From Eledone cirrhosa (taxonomy: Eukaryota; Mollusca; Cephalopoda; Octopoda; Eledonidae), in the NCBI GenBank assembly GCA_964016885.1, contig OZ024742.1, forward strand, positions 12,760,811-12,824,810: a stretch of DNA of 64,000 bases, given 5' to 3'. Positions 57,419 through 64,000 of this stretch are shown here, one piece after another (positions within the stretch are counted from its first letter, which is position 1; every line of letters starts with the position of its first letter). The notes beneath the pieces were generated by a model. The model was not told where the DNA came from and searched no databases. It worked only from the letters and a program-made list of their open reading frames with translations. The translations under genes and the position numbers were made by a program.

Positions 57419-57585
57419 TGCCACTAGGGCACAAAAGAAAGGGACATGTACATGGGTGGGGGAGTTTACATAAAAATCGAGTAAGAAAAATATAACAAAC
57501 AAAATAGTAACAAGAAGGTCCTCAATAGGGAGGGATCATTTTGGGGTCACACACACCCCCGAAAATATGTGCCACCCTTCTCCAC

Positions 57586-57610
57586 GGGAGCACAAAGAGA
57601 GGGTGCTCCC
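57586..57610 (-). promoter_or_regulatory. Hairpin in the LINE 3' UTR
   Basis: Perfect 8-bp stem (GGGAGCAC / GTGCTCCC) with a 9-base loop, lying 16 bases after the ORF2 stop codon at 57626. Some LINE reverse transcriptases recognise a 3' stem-loop in their own RNA. Whether this one does so is inference. Confidence 0.5.
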
Positions 57611-57625
57611 TTCTTCATTTTCCAC

Positions 57626-59443
57626 CTACAGGCTGAGGTAGAGAGAAGGCCCATTCACACGGGCCATTCTCGCAACTTTCACCCACCTTTCATAAAACTG
57701 GCTGGAGTGGAGCACCTCTCTCTCCATCCTGATCCTTCTTCCGAAATGGTATCGGAAGAAAAGGACCAGTTGTTGGCCGGAAAGAAAGGTGTCCGACCTC
57801 AGCCCTTTCAGACGCGTCCACCATATAACCTCTTTTACCATGGCTATTACACAGAGGAAGACCGCCTCTCCTTCATTTTTGAAGGGGGGAGGCGGCTTGA
57901 TCGTTACAATGGACGCGGTGGTCAACCTAATTGGTCCCACCCGTGACAGCAGTTGTTCGACATAGCCCCACAGATCGGCAACGCCCGGGCAGTGTACCAA
58001 TGCGTGCGCGACGGTTTCCTCGTCGCGCACGCATCTGGGACAGATTGTTTTCGAGAGGTCCCTACCCGGGCGCCCGTGTCTGTAGAGCTTATCCCGGTAG
58101 CACTGCCAGGCCAAGGACTTCTGGAAGTTGTCCATAGGTCCCGGGCCGAAAGTCCTACCGAATAGACTGGCCAGTTCGTCCTCCTCCATGCCTAGGGTTT
58201 CTCCGAGGGCGTCGTCGCACCCGCTAACCACCAGCCCTCTATAGAATGACGAGGTGGAGTCTCCGTCGATAGCCGGGTCCGCCTGCCAGAGAGCCGTGAG
58301 CGCCTGGGCACACTCGGTGTGCCAGTCGCCCAGTTTTCTCGGTCTTTGCTTCACCCAGGACTGCAGCTCGGTGAGCGAGACGAGCCTCGGGAAGGCTCGC
58401 CTCAAAAACGGGGCCCACACCGGTTGACCGATGAGGAATACCTGGAGGTGCCTTAGCCTCAATGCGTGTTTAAGCATTTTTAGCCACGGCATCCCCAGCC
58501 CTCCTTTCAAAGGGTGTTGACAGCAGATGGAACTCCTCACCAGAGGAGACCTCTTCTTCCAAAGGAAATAAAAGAGGGCGCGCTCCATTTTGGCGAGGAT
58601 CTCACACGGGCAAGGCACGACAGTCAAGCGGTAATAGATGACGGACGCTATGTAAGCGTTCGCCACCTCCGCCCGACCTTTCAGAGATAGTTTGCACTCG
58701 GCCCACTTCTGGGTCAGTGCAAACACCTTATTCGTTACCTCACCCCAGTTTTTCTCCACCTGGAGGTCCGGTCCGAACCAGACCCCAAGCAACTTCACCG
58801 GGCCCTCCGTCCACCGTCCGACGACACCGTCGCACGACATCGCTTTGCCCCTCCACTCGCCGAGTTGCAAAGCGACTAACTTGTCCCGGTTCAGCTTAGC
58901 CCCTGTCAACCTTTCGTACTCCTCCAGTAAGGTGCCGATTGCCTCGATTTCCGAGGTGGTCGACACCATTACTGTTACGTCATCGGCGTAGGCCGACACC
59001 GCTTTGCGCAATCCCGGTTCCAAAGGGATGCCCTGCAACAACTCCAACTTCCGCAGTAGTGGCTCGAGAGCCAATACATACAGAAGGGAGGAGAGAGGGC
59101 ACCCCTGTCGGATGGAGAGGGTGATTCCGAACGGCTCCGAAAGGTAGCCGTTCACCTTAACTCTAGAGCAGATGCGGCTGCTGTGCATGGCAGTGATCCA
59201 GCCCCTGAAAACGGGTCCGAACCCAGCCGCCGCTAGCACCGCATCCAGGTAACCATGGTCCACCCTATCGAACGCTTTAGACTGATCTAAATTTATCAGG
59301 GCCCCACCAAAGCCGGGTTCGTTCCCAACCCTCGCTATGATGTATCGCATGAGGTGGAGGTTGTCGTGGATGGACCTGCACTGGATAGCGCATGTCTGCG
59401 CATCTCCCACCAGGCTCCCCACGACAAGCGCCAACCTCTTCGC
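57626..59443 (-). pseudogene. LINE ORF2, C-terminal part: reverse transcriptase core and C-terminal domain
   Basis: Continuous frame of about 605 codons directly downstream of a TGA at 59446-59444 and in the same frame as the upstream ORF2 segment. Counting from the TTG at 59434 as residue 1, the catalytic motif A is INLDQSKAFD (Asp at about 50), motif B is GCPLS (about 111), motif C is AYADD (Asp pair at about 151-152), and the thumb-proximal VKLLGVWFGP is at about 213-222. A C-terminal CPRCVRDEETVAHALVHCP motif (465-483) is typical of L1/Tx1-type ORF2 ends. All catalytic residues are intact. The enzyme would copy the element's RNA at the nicked target. The frame ends in TAG at 57626. This part begins after a stop, so it has no natural start of its own. 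Confidence 0.88.
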
Positions 59444-60286
59444 TCACACCTTGGCCAAAATCTTTAACTCTGCATTTAGCAGAGTTATGGGCCTAAAATT
59501 ACTAATGTCATCCCCCTTGTTCTCGTCCTTCCTCACTAGCGAGACTACGCCATTGGTCACAGAACAGGGAATTCTCCCGTTCTGTTGCCAGTTGCAGTAG
59601 ACCGCCTCGAGGAGATCGGGGAACAAGTCCGGCATATTAATATATAGTTCGTAGGGCAGACCATCGAGCCCTGGAGATTTGCGTTTGCCGCATAGGCTCA
59701 GCACGTCCCCTATTTCAGCGGCTGAGATCGGCCCGTCGCAGGACCTCGCCTCCTTGTCCGAAAGACGCGGCAGGCCGTCGAGGTATGGACCGAAATCCAC
59801 ATCTCCAACCGGCACCCCTCCCCTCCGGAACAATTGGGCAAAGTGCCTTTGAAAGGCCTCGCACATTTGCTTAGATTCAAGGATCACCCGTCCATCCTGG
59901 TCTCGCAAAGACCGGATAGTGGATTTAATCCCACTTTTCGCTTCTGTCACGCGGGCCCAGCTAACAGCTTTGGTCCCCTCGTTTCCCAGAGCACGTATTT
60001 TGCTTCGGACAACGCAGCCTTCGTGTTTCGCGTCGAAGAACTGATTCAAGGCCGTTCTCGACGCTTGCATTCTGGCCACGTTGCCGCTTCTCATTGCCTC
60101 TTCAACATTAACTACCAACTCCCTTTGCTTCCTATTTCTATCTGAGGCTAACTCCTTACTAACTCCTATTGAAACTACTCTAATCTCTCTTTTTAGAAAG
60201 CCCCACCACCTGCTGTTGACGATGGCGCCCGTCAACCGCTCCTTAACTAAGGTTCTAATCCGGTCCCTGTAAGCTCTACTTGCCGG
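59444..60286 (-). pseudogene. LINE ORF2, middle part: linker and N-terminal reverse-transcriptase motifs
   Basis: Open frame between two in-frame TGA codons (60289-60287 and 59446-59444). Counting from the Met codon at 60235, it carries the early RT motifs KSPGLDGLPYELY (about 186-198) and NFRPITLLNAELKI (about 246-259), separated by a 'GRIPCSVTNGVVSLVRKDE' segment (about 175-193 residues before the core catalytic motifs). The downstream TGA splits the RT domain just after the RPITLLN motif. Because the same frame continues as clear RT sequence on the other side, this is a nonsense mutation, not a gene boundary. Confidence 0.85.
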
Positions 60287-60289
60287 TCA

Positions 60290-61054
60290 GGACAAGTTGA
60301 GCTTCCAGTAACCGGGTCCCTGCCTATGCGTTCTATCAAGGTGGACTACGCAGGTCACTAACTTGTGGTCTGAATAGCCCACCATGAGCATTTCTGGACA
60401 ACTTAAAAAACTCCCTATCCTTAATTCTAACTAAGAACCTATCTAGGTACGATCTAGATTGACCACTGTTATTTGACCAAGTCGAGGCTGGCACAGTCGG
60501 AAAATCTAGTCGGTATCTATCGGCCAGGTCAAATCGGCCGATTAACCCCTTAAGGCTGTTACACCCCCCCCCCCCCCTCTATCGGGACATGCCCCTACAT
60601 AGTCCCAACGTGCATCTAGGATACAATTCCAGTCCCCCACTAAAAGCAAGGAGCGGGACGTCCCTAGAAAAGTCTCCAGACGATGGAAGAAGTCCGACCG
60701 CATTGCCCCAAAAGGGGCGTATACGGCGACAAGCCTAAAAGCTTCGCCTTCACCATTGCCAAATTCCAGAACCACGAGTCGACCCTCCGGGTCCAAGTGT
60801 ACCGTCTGTGTAGCGAGACCCAGATGTTTTTGCAGCAGAACGACAACCCCACCCCCACCTCCGGGCTGACAGAGAGATGCGTGCATCTCAAAGTCATCAA
60901 AGGTGGGAGCTAGCTGTCGCATGCTGCTGATCCGGGCCTCGCAAATAACCATCACATTTATACATTGTGACCTGAGGTCACTTAGAAGTTTAGCTTACTT
61001 CCAAGGTGAGCCCAGGCCACGCGCATTTAGACAACCTACTCTTAACACAGCCAT
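60290..61054 (-). pseudogene. LINE ORF2, N-terminal APE-type endonuclease (frameshifted)
   Basis: ORF2 starts with ATG at 61054, 23 bases after the ORF1 stop. The beginning reads VGCLNARGLGS (the Asn motif), then a TAA at 60997-60995 (codon 20). The frame reopens with VICEARI (catalytic Glu), VAVYAPFG, and LVGDWNCILD (GDxN motif; residues 107-110 counted from the Met at 60955). A run of 14 G (plus-strand C, 60564-60577) is followed by a change of frame. The frame changes again at an A/T run near 60404-60410, after which GYSDHKLV supplies the final Ser-Asp-His motif of APE nucleases. The enzyme would nick target DNA to prime reverse transcription. Every motif is present but spread over three frames, so this copy is dead unless the G run is a sequencing slip. 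Confidence 0.82.
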
Positions 61055-61077
61055 GCTGGTGGCAATGAAAGAGGCAC

Positions 61078-61959
61078 TTACCTCTCTGCGTCCCGGCGTT
61101 CGGGCCGCTCAGTTTCCATGGGGCTGGTGGAGGGGTTGTTGGGTGGGGTGGTGGTTTGTGGTGGTGTGGGGGTATTAGTGTGTGGAGGGGTTGGGGTGTT
61201 TGGAGTTGTGTGGGTGTTTGAGGAGGGGAGGGGAAAACCTTTCAGGAGGACGCGGTTGAGTGGCCTGGTGCAGGGTGGCCCCACGTCCTCAGGGTAAATG
61301 TTTTTCAAAGTTTTGAAAATGTCAAGTGGGACTTTCACCATTTTCAGGTTAGGGAGTCCCATTGCCGTTACAAAATTCGGCCCTTCGGCTTGTACCGAAG
61401 GGTTGTTTTCTATTTTTTCTGTTAGGTTTTTATTGTTTTTGTTTATGTATGTGTAGAGTTTTTGTGTTGTTGTGTTTGTTTTTGCTTGTTGTTCTTGAGT
61501 GTGTTTGCGTTTTGTTGTCTGTGTTGTGTTGTCAGGTGGGGTTATTTTTGTTTGTGTGGTGTGTGTACGTTTTTTTCTTTTCACTTTTTGGAAGGGAGCC
61601 CCCTCGTCTTCCGACGATATGAGTTCCTCTTCCGTATTGGAGGGGAGGGTATATCTCCGGGTTGTGTATGAACTGCGTGTGTTTTTGTATTTGTGTTCTG
61701 TGAGGAGGGGCTGAGTGGGACCGTGTTTTGGGTTGTTTTCTTGAGCTGTTGTTGATGTTGTTGTTGTGGTGGTGGTGGTGGAGGTGGTGTTGTTGGTTTT
61801 TGTTGTCGTTGTGGTGGTGATGGTAGTGTATTTTGTTGTTTTTGTGGTGGTGGTGCTGGTTGTTTTTGTTGTTGTTGTGGTGTTTGTAGCAGTGTTTTTT
61901 TTGTTGTTAGTAGAGGGCAGGCCGTCCTCAGGTGACCTCTTCCAGCGCAGTGGTAACAT
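61078..61959 (-). pseudogene. LINE ORF1, C-terminal part (Thr-rich tract and basic tail)
   Basis: Frame of 293 codons ending in TAA at 61080-61078. Its first dozen codons are an out-of-frame reading of the zinc knuckle. Next is a long Thr/Asn/Lys-rich tract (about residues 22-80) from an (ACA/CAA)n-type trinucleotide stretch. The part after it looks like genuine protein: an acidic then basic stretch EEELISSEDEGAPFQKVKRK (about 117-136), a conserved-looking segment (MGLPNLKMVKVPLDIFKTLK), and a Pro/Thr-rich end. The tail probably belongs to ORF1 in one frame with the knuckle before the repeat changed length. This is inference. Confidence 0.65.
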
Positions 61960-61979
61960 GAGGGTCTCCTGCCTTCCAC
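61581..61979 (-). pseudogene. LINE ORF1, zinc-knuckle segment (shifted frame)
   Basis: Beginning just past the stop of the N-terminal ORF1 frame, another frame reads VEGRRPSCYHCAGRGHLRTA, a perfect gag-type CX2CX4HX4C knuckle (CYHCAGRGHLRTAC, about 61958-61917). It then continues as a Gln/Pro-rich reading of the trinucleotide tract and stops at 61581. Such knuckles bind the element's RNA in the ORF1 ribonucleoprotein. The same frame is open a little upstream of the Met at 61979 (LLDGRTFINIT), typical of the sequence before the knuckle in Tx1-like ORF1 proteins. The coding frame therefore changed upstream, near 62010-62030. Confidence 0.72.
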
Positions 61980-61987
61980 CGTAATAT

Positions 61988-62845
61988 TTATGAAGGTTCG
62001 CCCATCCAGTAGGACTCGTCGGGTATTCCGGCGATTCTCTCAGGTGTCATCTGTAAGAGAACCTCCAGACTTTTCCCCCCGAACAGTCCACTGGTGGACT
62101 CCCCTGCTGAAATAAGGATGTCCTTTTCTAGGTCCGTAAATCCTGTCAGGACGGACCAGATGTTAACTTCTGGCGTTGGGCTCCACATTCTTAGTCTCTG
62201 AGTTCTTCTTCCTTTATACGTGGGGAAGAAGGTGTATTGTGGTGACACTATAGGTGCCACCGAGTATTTTTGAGCCAGCATTTCGTCCTTCATTCGGACC
62301 ATAATGCTGGCATACAGCTTTCCTCTTTCAATAAAAAGTATGTTTTCTTTAATATCTTTCAATACCAGCTCATTTTGACTTTCTGTCAATTGAGCTGGCT
62401 TTCTTGTTGCGTTGGATATCGTTCTGAAGGTTATGGTATTCCTATATACCTGTTGGCGAAATTCTTCTGGAGAGTTGATCGTAAAAGAACCATCCTCCCC
62501 AAAAGATATGTATTTTCTGGCATTTAGCAAGTTCTGCTTAGCGTTTGTGATGTCTATTGGCTTGTACTCTATAGCTTTCCTGACCGTTTGGGCAAAAGAA
62601 ATTTTGTTGTCTTTGTTGCTTGTTGTTGCAATGTTGTTGGTTTCATCTTTTGTGGTGTTTATTTTCTTGTTACTTTTTTCAAAATTTACGTTTTCATTCG
62701 AATTAATATTCTTTTTTTTTTCATTGGAGAGGAGGGGCTGTTCAACAGTTTGAATTGTTGTTCCCTCTTTCTCGCTTATTTTTTTGGTAGGCGTGGCGTT
62801 AGCTTCCAATATGGCGATATCGTTTTCAACGATATCGATAAACAT
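61988..62845 (-). pseudogene. LINE ORF1, N-terminal gag-like part
   Basis: Frame of 285 codons from ATG 62845, which has an A at -3, to TAA at 61988. Residues 1-90 are Lys/Asn/Thr-rich and probably disordered. From about 85 on it looks folded (SFAQTVRKAIEYKPIDI, then KDIKENILFIERGKLYASIM, YTFFPTYKGRRTQRLRMW and VNIWSVLTGFTDLEKDILIS). I do not recognise a named domain with confidence. Its place before a zinc knuckle and ORF2 identifies it as the RNA-binding ORF1 protein. The last few codons before the stop are probably frameshifted, because the knuckle frame is already open there. Confidence 0.75.
62815..62837 (-). promoter_or_regulatory. Perfect hairpin inside the first codons of LINE ORF1
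   Basis: CGATATCGTT (62815-62824) and AACGATATCG (62828-62837) are exact reverse complements with a 3-base loop. They lie within codons 3-11 of ORF1. In the RNA this would form a stem just downstream of the start codon. Confidence 0.6.
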
Positions 62846-62860
62846 TTTTGAAATAAATAT

Positions 62861-62884
62861 TTTTCACCCCAAAAGGGGTGAAAA
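62861..62884 (-). promoter_or_regulatory. Perfect hairpin in the LINE 5' UTR before the ORF1 start
   Basis: TTTTCACCCC and GGGGTGAAAA flank a 4-base AAAA loop on the plus strand, a 10-bp perfect stem. It ends 15 bases upstream of the ORF1 ATG. With the hairpin in the first codons it brackets the start. Confidence 0.6.
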
Positions 62885-63022
62885 TATATTTACCCTACGT
62901 CTACAGTCCCAGACTAGGGGTTAGAGTCAATAATAAAAAAACAATTTAAATAATGCACTCACAAATATTCCAGGTAAAAATTCCAAATCGAAGAGCCGAT
63001 ATGAAAGACGTCTACTATCAAA
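62885..63022 (-). promoter_or_regulatory. LINE 5' UTR, putative internal promoter region
   Basis: Sequence between the GACA-type repeat and the 5' UTR hairpin. Non-LTR elements usually carry an internal promoter here. I see no specific motif, so this is assigned by position only. Confidence 0.35.
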
Positions 63023-63240
63023 GACAGACAGACAGACAGATAGAGAGACAGGCGGGTAGGTAGGCAGATGGATAGGGGGACAAATAGTCAGGCAGTCAGA
63101 CAGATAGACTTACAGTTAGACAAGCAGAAAGACCGGCAGACAGAGAGTCTGACAGATAGACAGACAGACAGATAGGCAAGCAGACTGACTGCCAGGCAGA
63201 CAGACTAACAGTCAGACAGGCAGGTGGGCAGACAGATATA
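63023..63240. repeat. Degenerate GACA/GATA tetranucleotide microsatellite (5' flank of LINE)
   Basis: It starts with a clean (GACA) run (agacagacagacagacagat) and continues as a degenerate mix of GACA, GATA, GGCA and GTCA units for about 220 bp. It borders the 5' end of the minus-strand LINE, and the same tetranucleotide type borders its 3' end. Confidence 0.9.
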
Positions 63241-63446
63241 TCTATAACAAGTGGAACCTTTCCCTTTAGTATTTAAATGTATTACCAGACCAATTACTGA
63301 TGTTACCAGGGGACATATGAAATTTCAATGATTTCTCTAGAAAAGGAGCATATGGCATTTAATAGCAGAGATTGAAAACGTCAACATAAGTTCTACTATA
63401 GATATTTCAGTCTGTAGAAATGAGAGGAATCTTTATTCGGATAATG
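63241..63446. other. Unique AT-rich spacer, nothing recognised
   Basis: Non-repetitive AT-rich sequence with no convincing frame, RNA gene or known repeat. Confidence 0.5.
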
Positions 63447-63600
63447 TCTGGCAAATATCTAGCGAAGAATTAAGGCTGTGTTTGGTACGTCCCTTTACGA
63501 TCTGAGTTCAAATCCCACCGAGGTTGACTTTGCCTTTCATCCTTACGGGGTCGATAAAATAAAGTACCAGTAATGCACTGGGTAATTGCTGGCCTTATGC
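63447..63600 (+). mobile_element. tRNA-derived SINE copy
   Basis: Degraded tRNA-like head (ctggcaaatatctagcg), then a good pol III box B within 'ctgagttcaaatcccaccg' (about 63501). The body follows with 'ttgactttgcctttcatcc', 'ttacggggtcgataaaataa' and 'gtaccagtaatgcactggg'. The body is much closer to the typical cephalopod SINE than the copy at 44660. This is one of the main reasons for the cephalopod call. Confidence 0.82.
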
Positions 63601-63711
63601 CTAAAGTAGAAACAATTAAATTATTTACGAATTAACAAAATATATATTTGACTCAAAATTAAAGAAAATGTTAGTAGATATTCAGCAAAACAAAAACATT
63701 TTTAATCCTTG

Positions 63712-63845
63712 ACTGATACTTTATTCATCGAACTCGAAAGGATGAAAGGCAAAGTTGACCTCGCAGGATTTGAACTGAGAAGGCAGAGAGACAGAATGAA
63801 TGGTACTAAGTATTCTATCTGACTTTCTAACAGCACTGCCAATTC
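63712..63845 (-). mobile_element. tRNA-derived SINE copy, reverse orientation
   Basis: Reverse complement reads a degraded head, then 'ctcagttcaaatcctgcgag', 'gtcaactttgcctttcatcc' and 'tttcgagttcgatgaataaa' followed by a diverged 'gtatcagtcaa' end. Same SINE class as the copy at 63447-63600, in the opposite direction, about 110 bp away. Confidence 0.78.
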
Positions 63846-63912
63846 ACAACCGTACATAATCTTGTACAGCTGTGTCAATCTCCTCTCTCTTTCTCTTTGA
63901 TATGAGTAACGC

Positions 63913-63946
63913 TCAAGATTTAGAAGTTTGAACTTCTAAATCTTGA
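63913..63946. repeat. Perfect 34-bp palindrome (16-bp arms, 2-base spacer)
   Basis: TCAAGATTTAGAAGTT and AACTTCTAAATCTTGA are exact reverse complements separated by TG. It could be a cruciform or hairpin site, or the remnant of a foldback element. No other evidence of function. Confidence 0.8.
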
Positions 63947-64000
63947 TTTTTACGGTCAGAATGTCAACAGGGTTATTTCTATACGTCGTGATCAAACAAC

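Larger units (their letters stand above)
57407..63022 (-). mobile_element. Non-LTR retrotransposon, L1/Tx1-like, near full length
   Basis: About 5.6 kb. In 5'-3' order on the minus strand it contains a 5' UTR (63022-62846), a gag-like ORF1 (62845-61078) with a CCHC zinc knuckle, a 23-base gap, ORF2 (61054-57626) with APE-type endonuclease, reverse transcriptase and a C-terminal Cys/His motif, then a 3' UTR with a hairpin and an AATAAA at 57418-57413. Two-ORF layout, APE endonuclease, the 'AYADD' reverse-transcriptase core and the C-terminal CPRC..H..C motif point to the L1/Tx1 group. The exact family is not known to me. Stops and frameshifts in both ORFs make it non-autonomous now. Both ends abut TGTC/GACA repeats, so it may have inserted into such a microsatellite. 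A tree of the reverse-transcriptase domain would settle the clade. Confidence 0.88.

Noticed and set aside
57174..57502. Two minus-strand frames of 71 and 87 codons
   Set aside because: They cross the SINE tail, a tetranucleotide repeat and the LINE 3' UTR, and look like no known protein.
59430..59450. Programmed readthrough or a gene boundary between the two large ORF2 frames
   Set aside because: The reading frame continues in phase across one TGA in the middle of the reverse-transcriptase domain, and other stops and shifts exist in the same copy. A nonsense mutation is the simpler reading.
57569..60955. Plus-strand frames within the LINE (for example 57569-57946, 58692-58991, 59834-60145)
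   Set aside because: Antisense shadows of the ORF2 coding strand, which carries all recognisable motifs.
61362..62851. Plus-strand frames rich in Val, Phe and Cys opposite ORF1
   Set aside because: Antisense readings of the Thr/Gln/Pro-rich and Lys/Asn-rich ORF1; low-complexity shadows.
63447..63600. Functional tRNA gene suggested by a good box B
   Set aside because: The head does not fold as a complete tRNA, and the downstream body identifies a SINE.

Overview
The window looks like eukaryotic, repeat-dominated DNA, most likely from a cephalopod mollusc, probably an octopus. The basis is several tRNA-derived SINE copies whose bodies carry a GAGTTCAAATCCC box B, a 'ctttcatcctt..ggggtcgataaa' stretch and a 'gtaccagt..cactggg' end, a layout I recall from octopus and squid SINEs. 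Abundant (TA)n, (GA)n and (GACA)n microsatellites and an L1/Tx1-like LINE also fit. I see no host protein-coding gene, rRNA gene or functional tRNA gene. The species call rests on recall, not on a search.

Layout. (1) 1-43,367: one uninterrupted satellite array, roughly 745 monomers of 57 bp or 61 bp (the longer form carries a 4-bp insertion), organised into several higher-order repeat (HOR) families. These are family A (periods 3053 and 2597 bp), family B (period about 3494/3433 bp), family C (nine landmark copies spaced 1050-3508 bp), then a B-like block and a C-like block up to the right edge. The array continues off the left end of the window. (2) 43,368-45,162: a short unique spacer holding two adjacent foldback/MITE-like elements, a (TA)n-(GA)n-purine tract, a diverged tRNA-SINE and a 29-bp minisatellite of seven copies. 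(3) 45,163-57,362: a tRNA-derived SINE whose interior appears to have expanded into a ~12-kb array of about 315 copies of a 38-bp unit, with SINE-like head and tail sequence left at the two ends. (4) about 57,407-63,022, minus strand: a near full-length non-LTR retrotransposon with a gag-like ORF1 (CCHC knuckle) and an ORF2 with APE endonuclease, reverse transcriptase and a C-terminal Cys/His motif. It is broken by stops and frameshifts. Both ends abut TGTC/GACA tetranucleotide repeats. (5) 63,023-64,000: the GACA-type microsatellite, two SINE fragments in opposite orientation and a perfect 34-bp palindrome.

How the parts relate. The window is a record of repeat birth and turnover rather than a set of cooperating genes. 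The most interesting points are the apparent growth of a 12-kb minisatellite from inside a SINE, the multi-level HOR structure of the 43-kb satellite with evidence of copying between non-adjacent blocks, and a LINE that may insert into tetranucleotide microsatellites. The many short reading frames across the satellite are a by-product of a 57-bp (19-codon) unit lacking stops in one minus-strand frame, with each 61-bp unit shifting frame. They are not annotated as genes.
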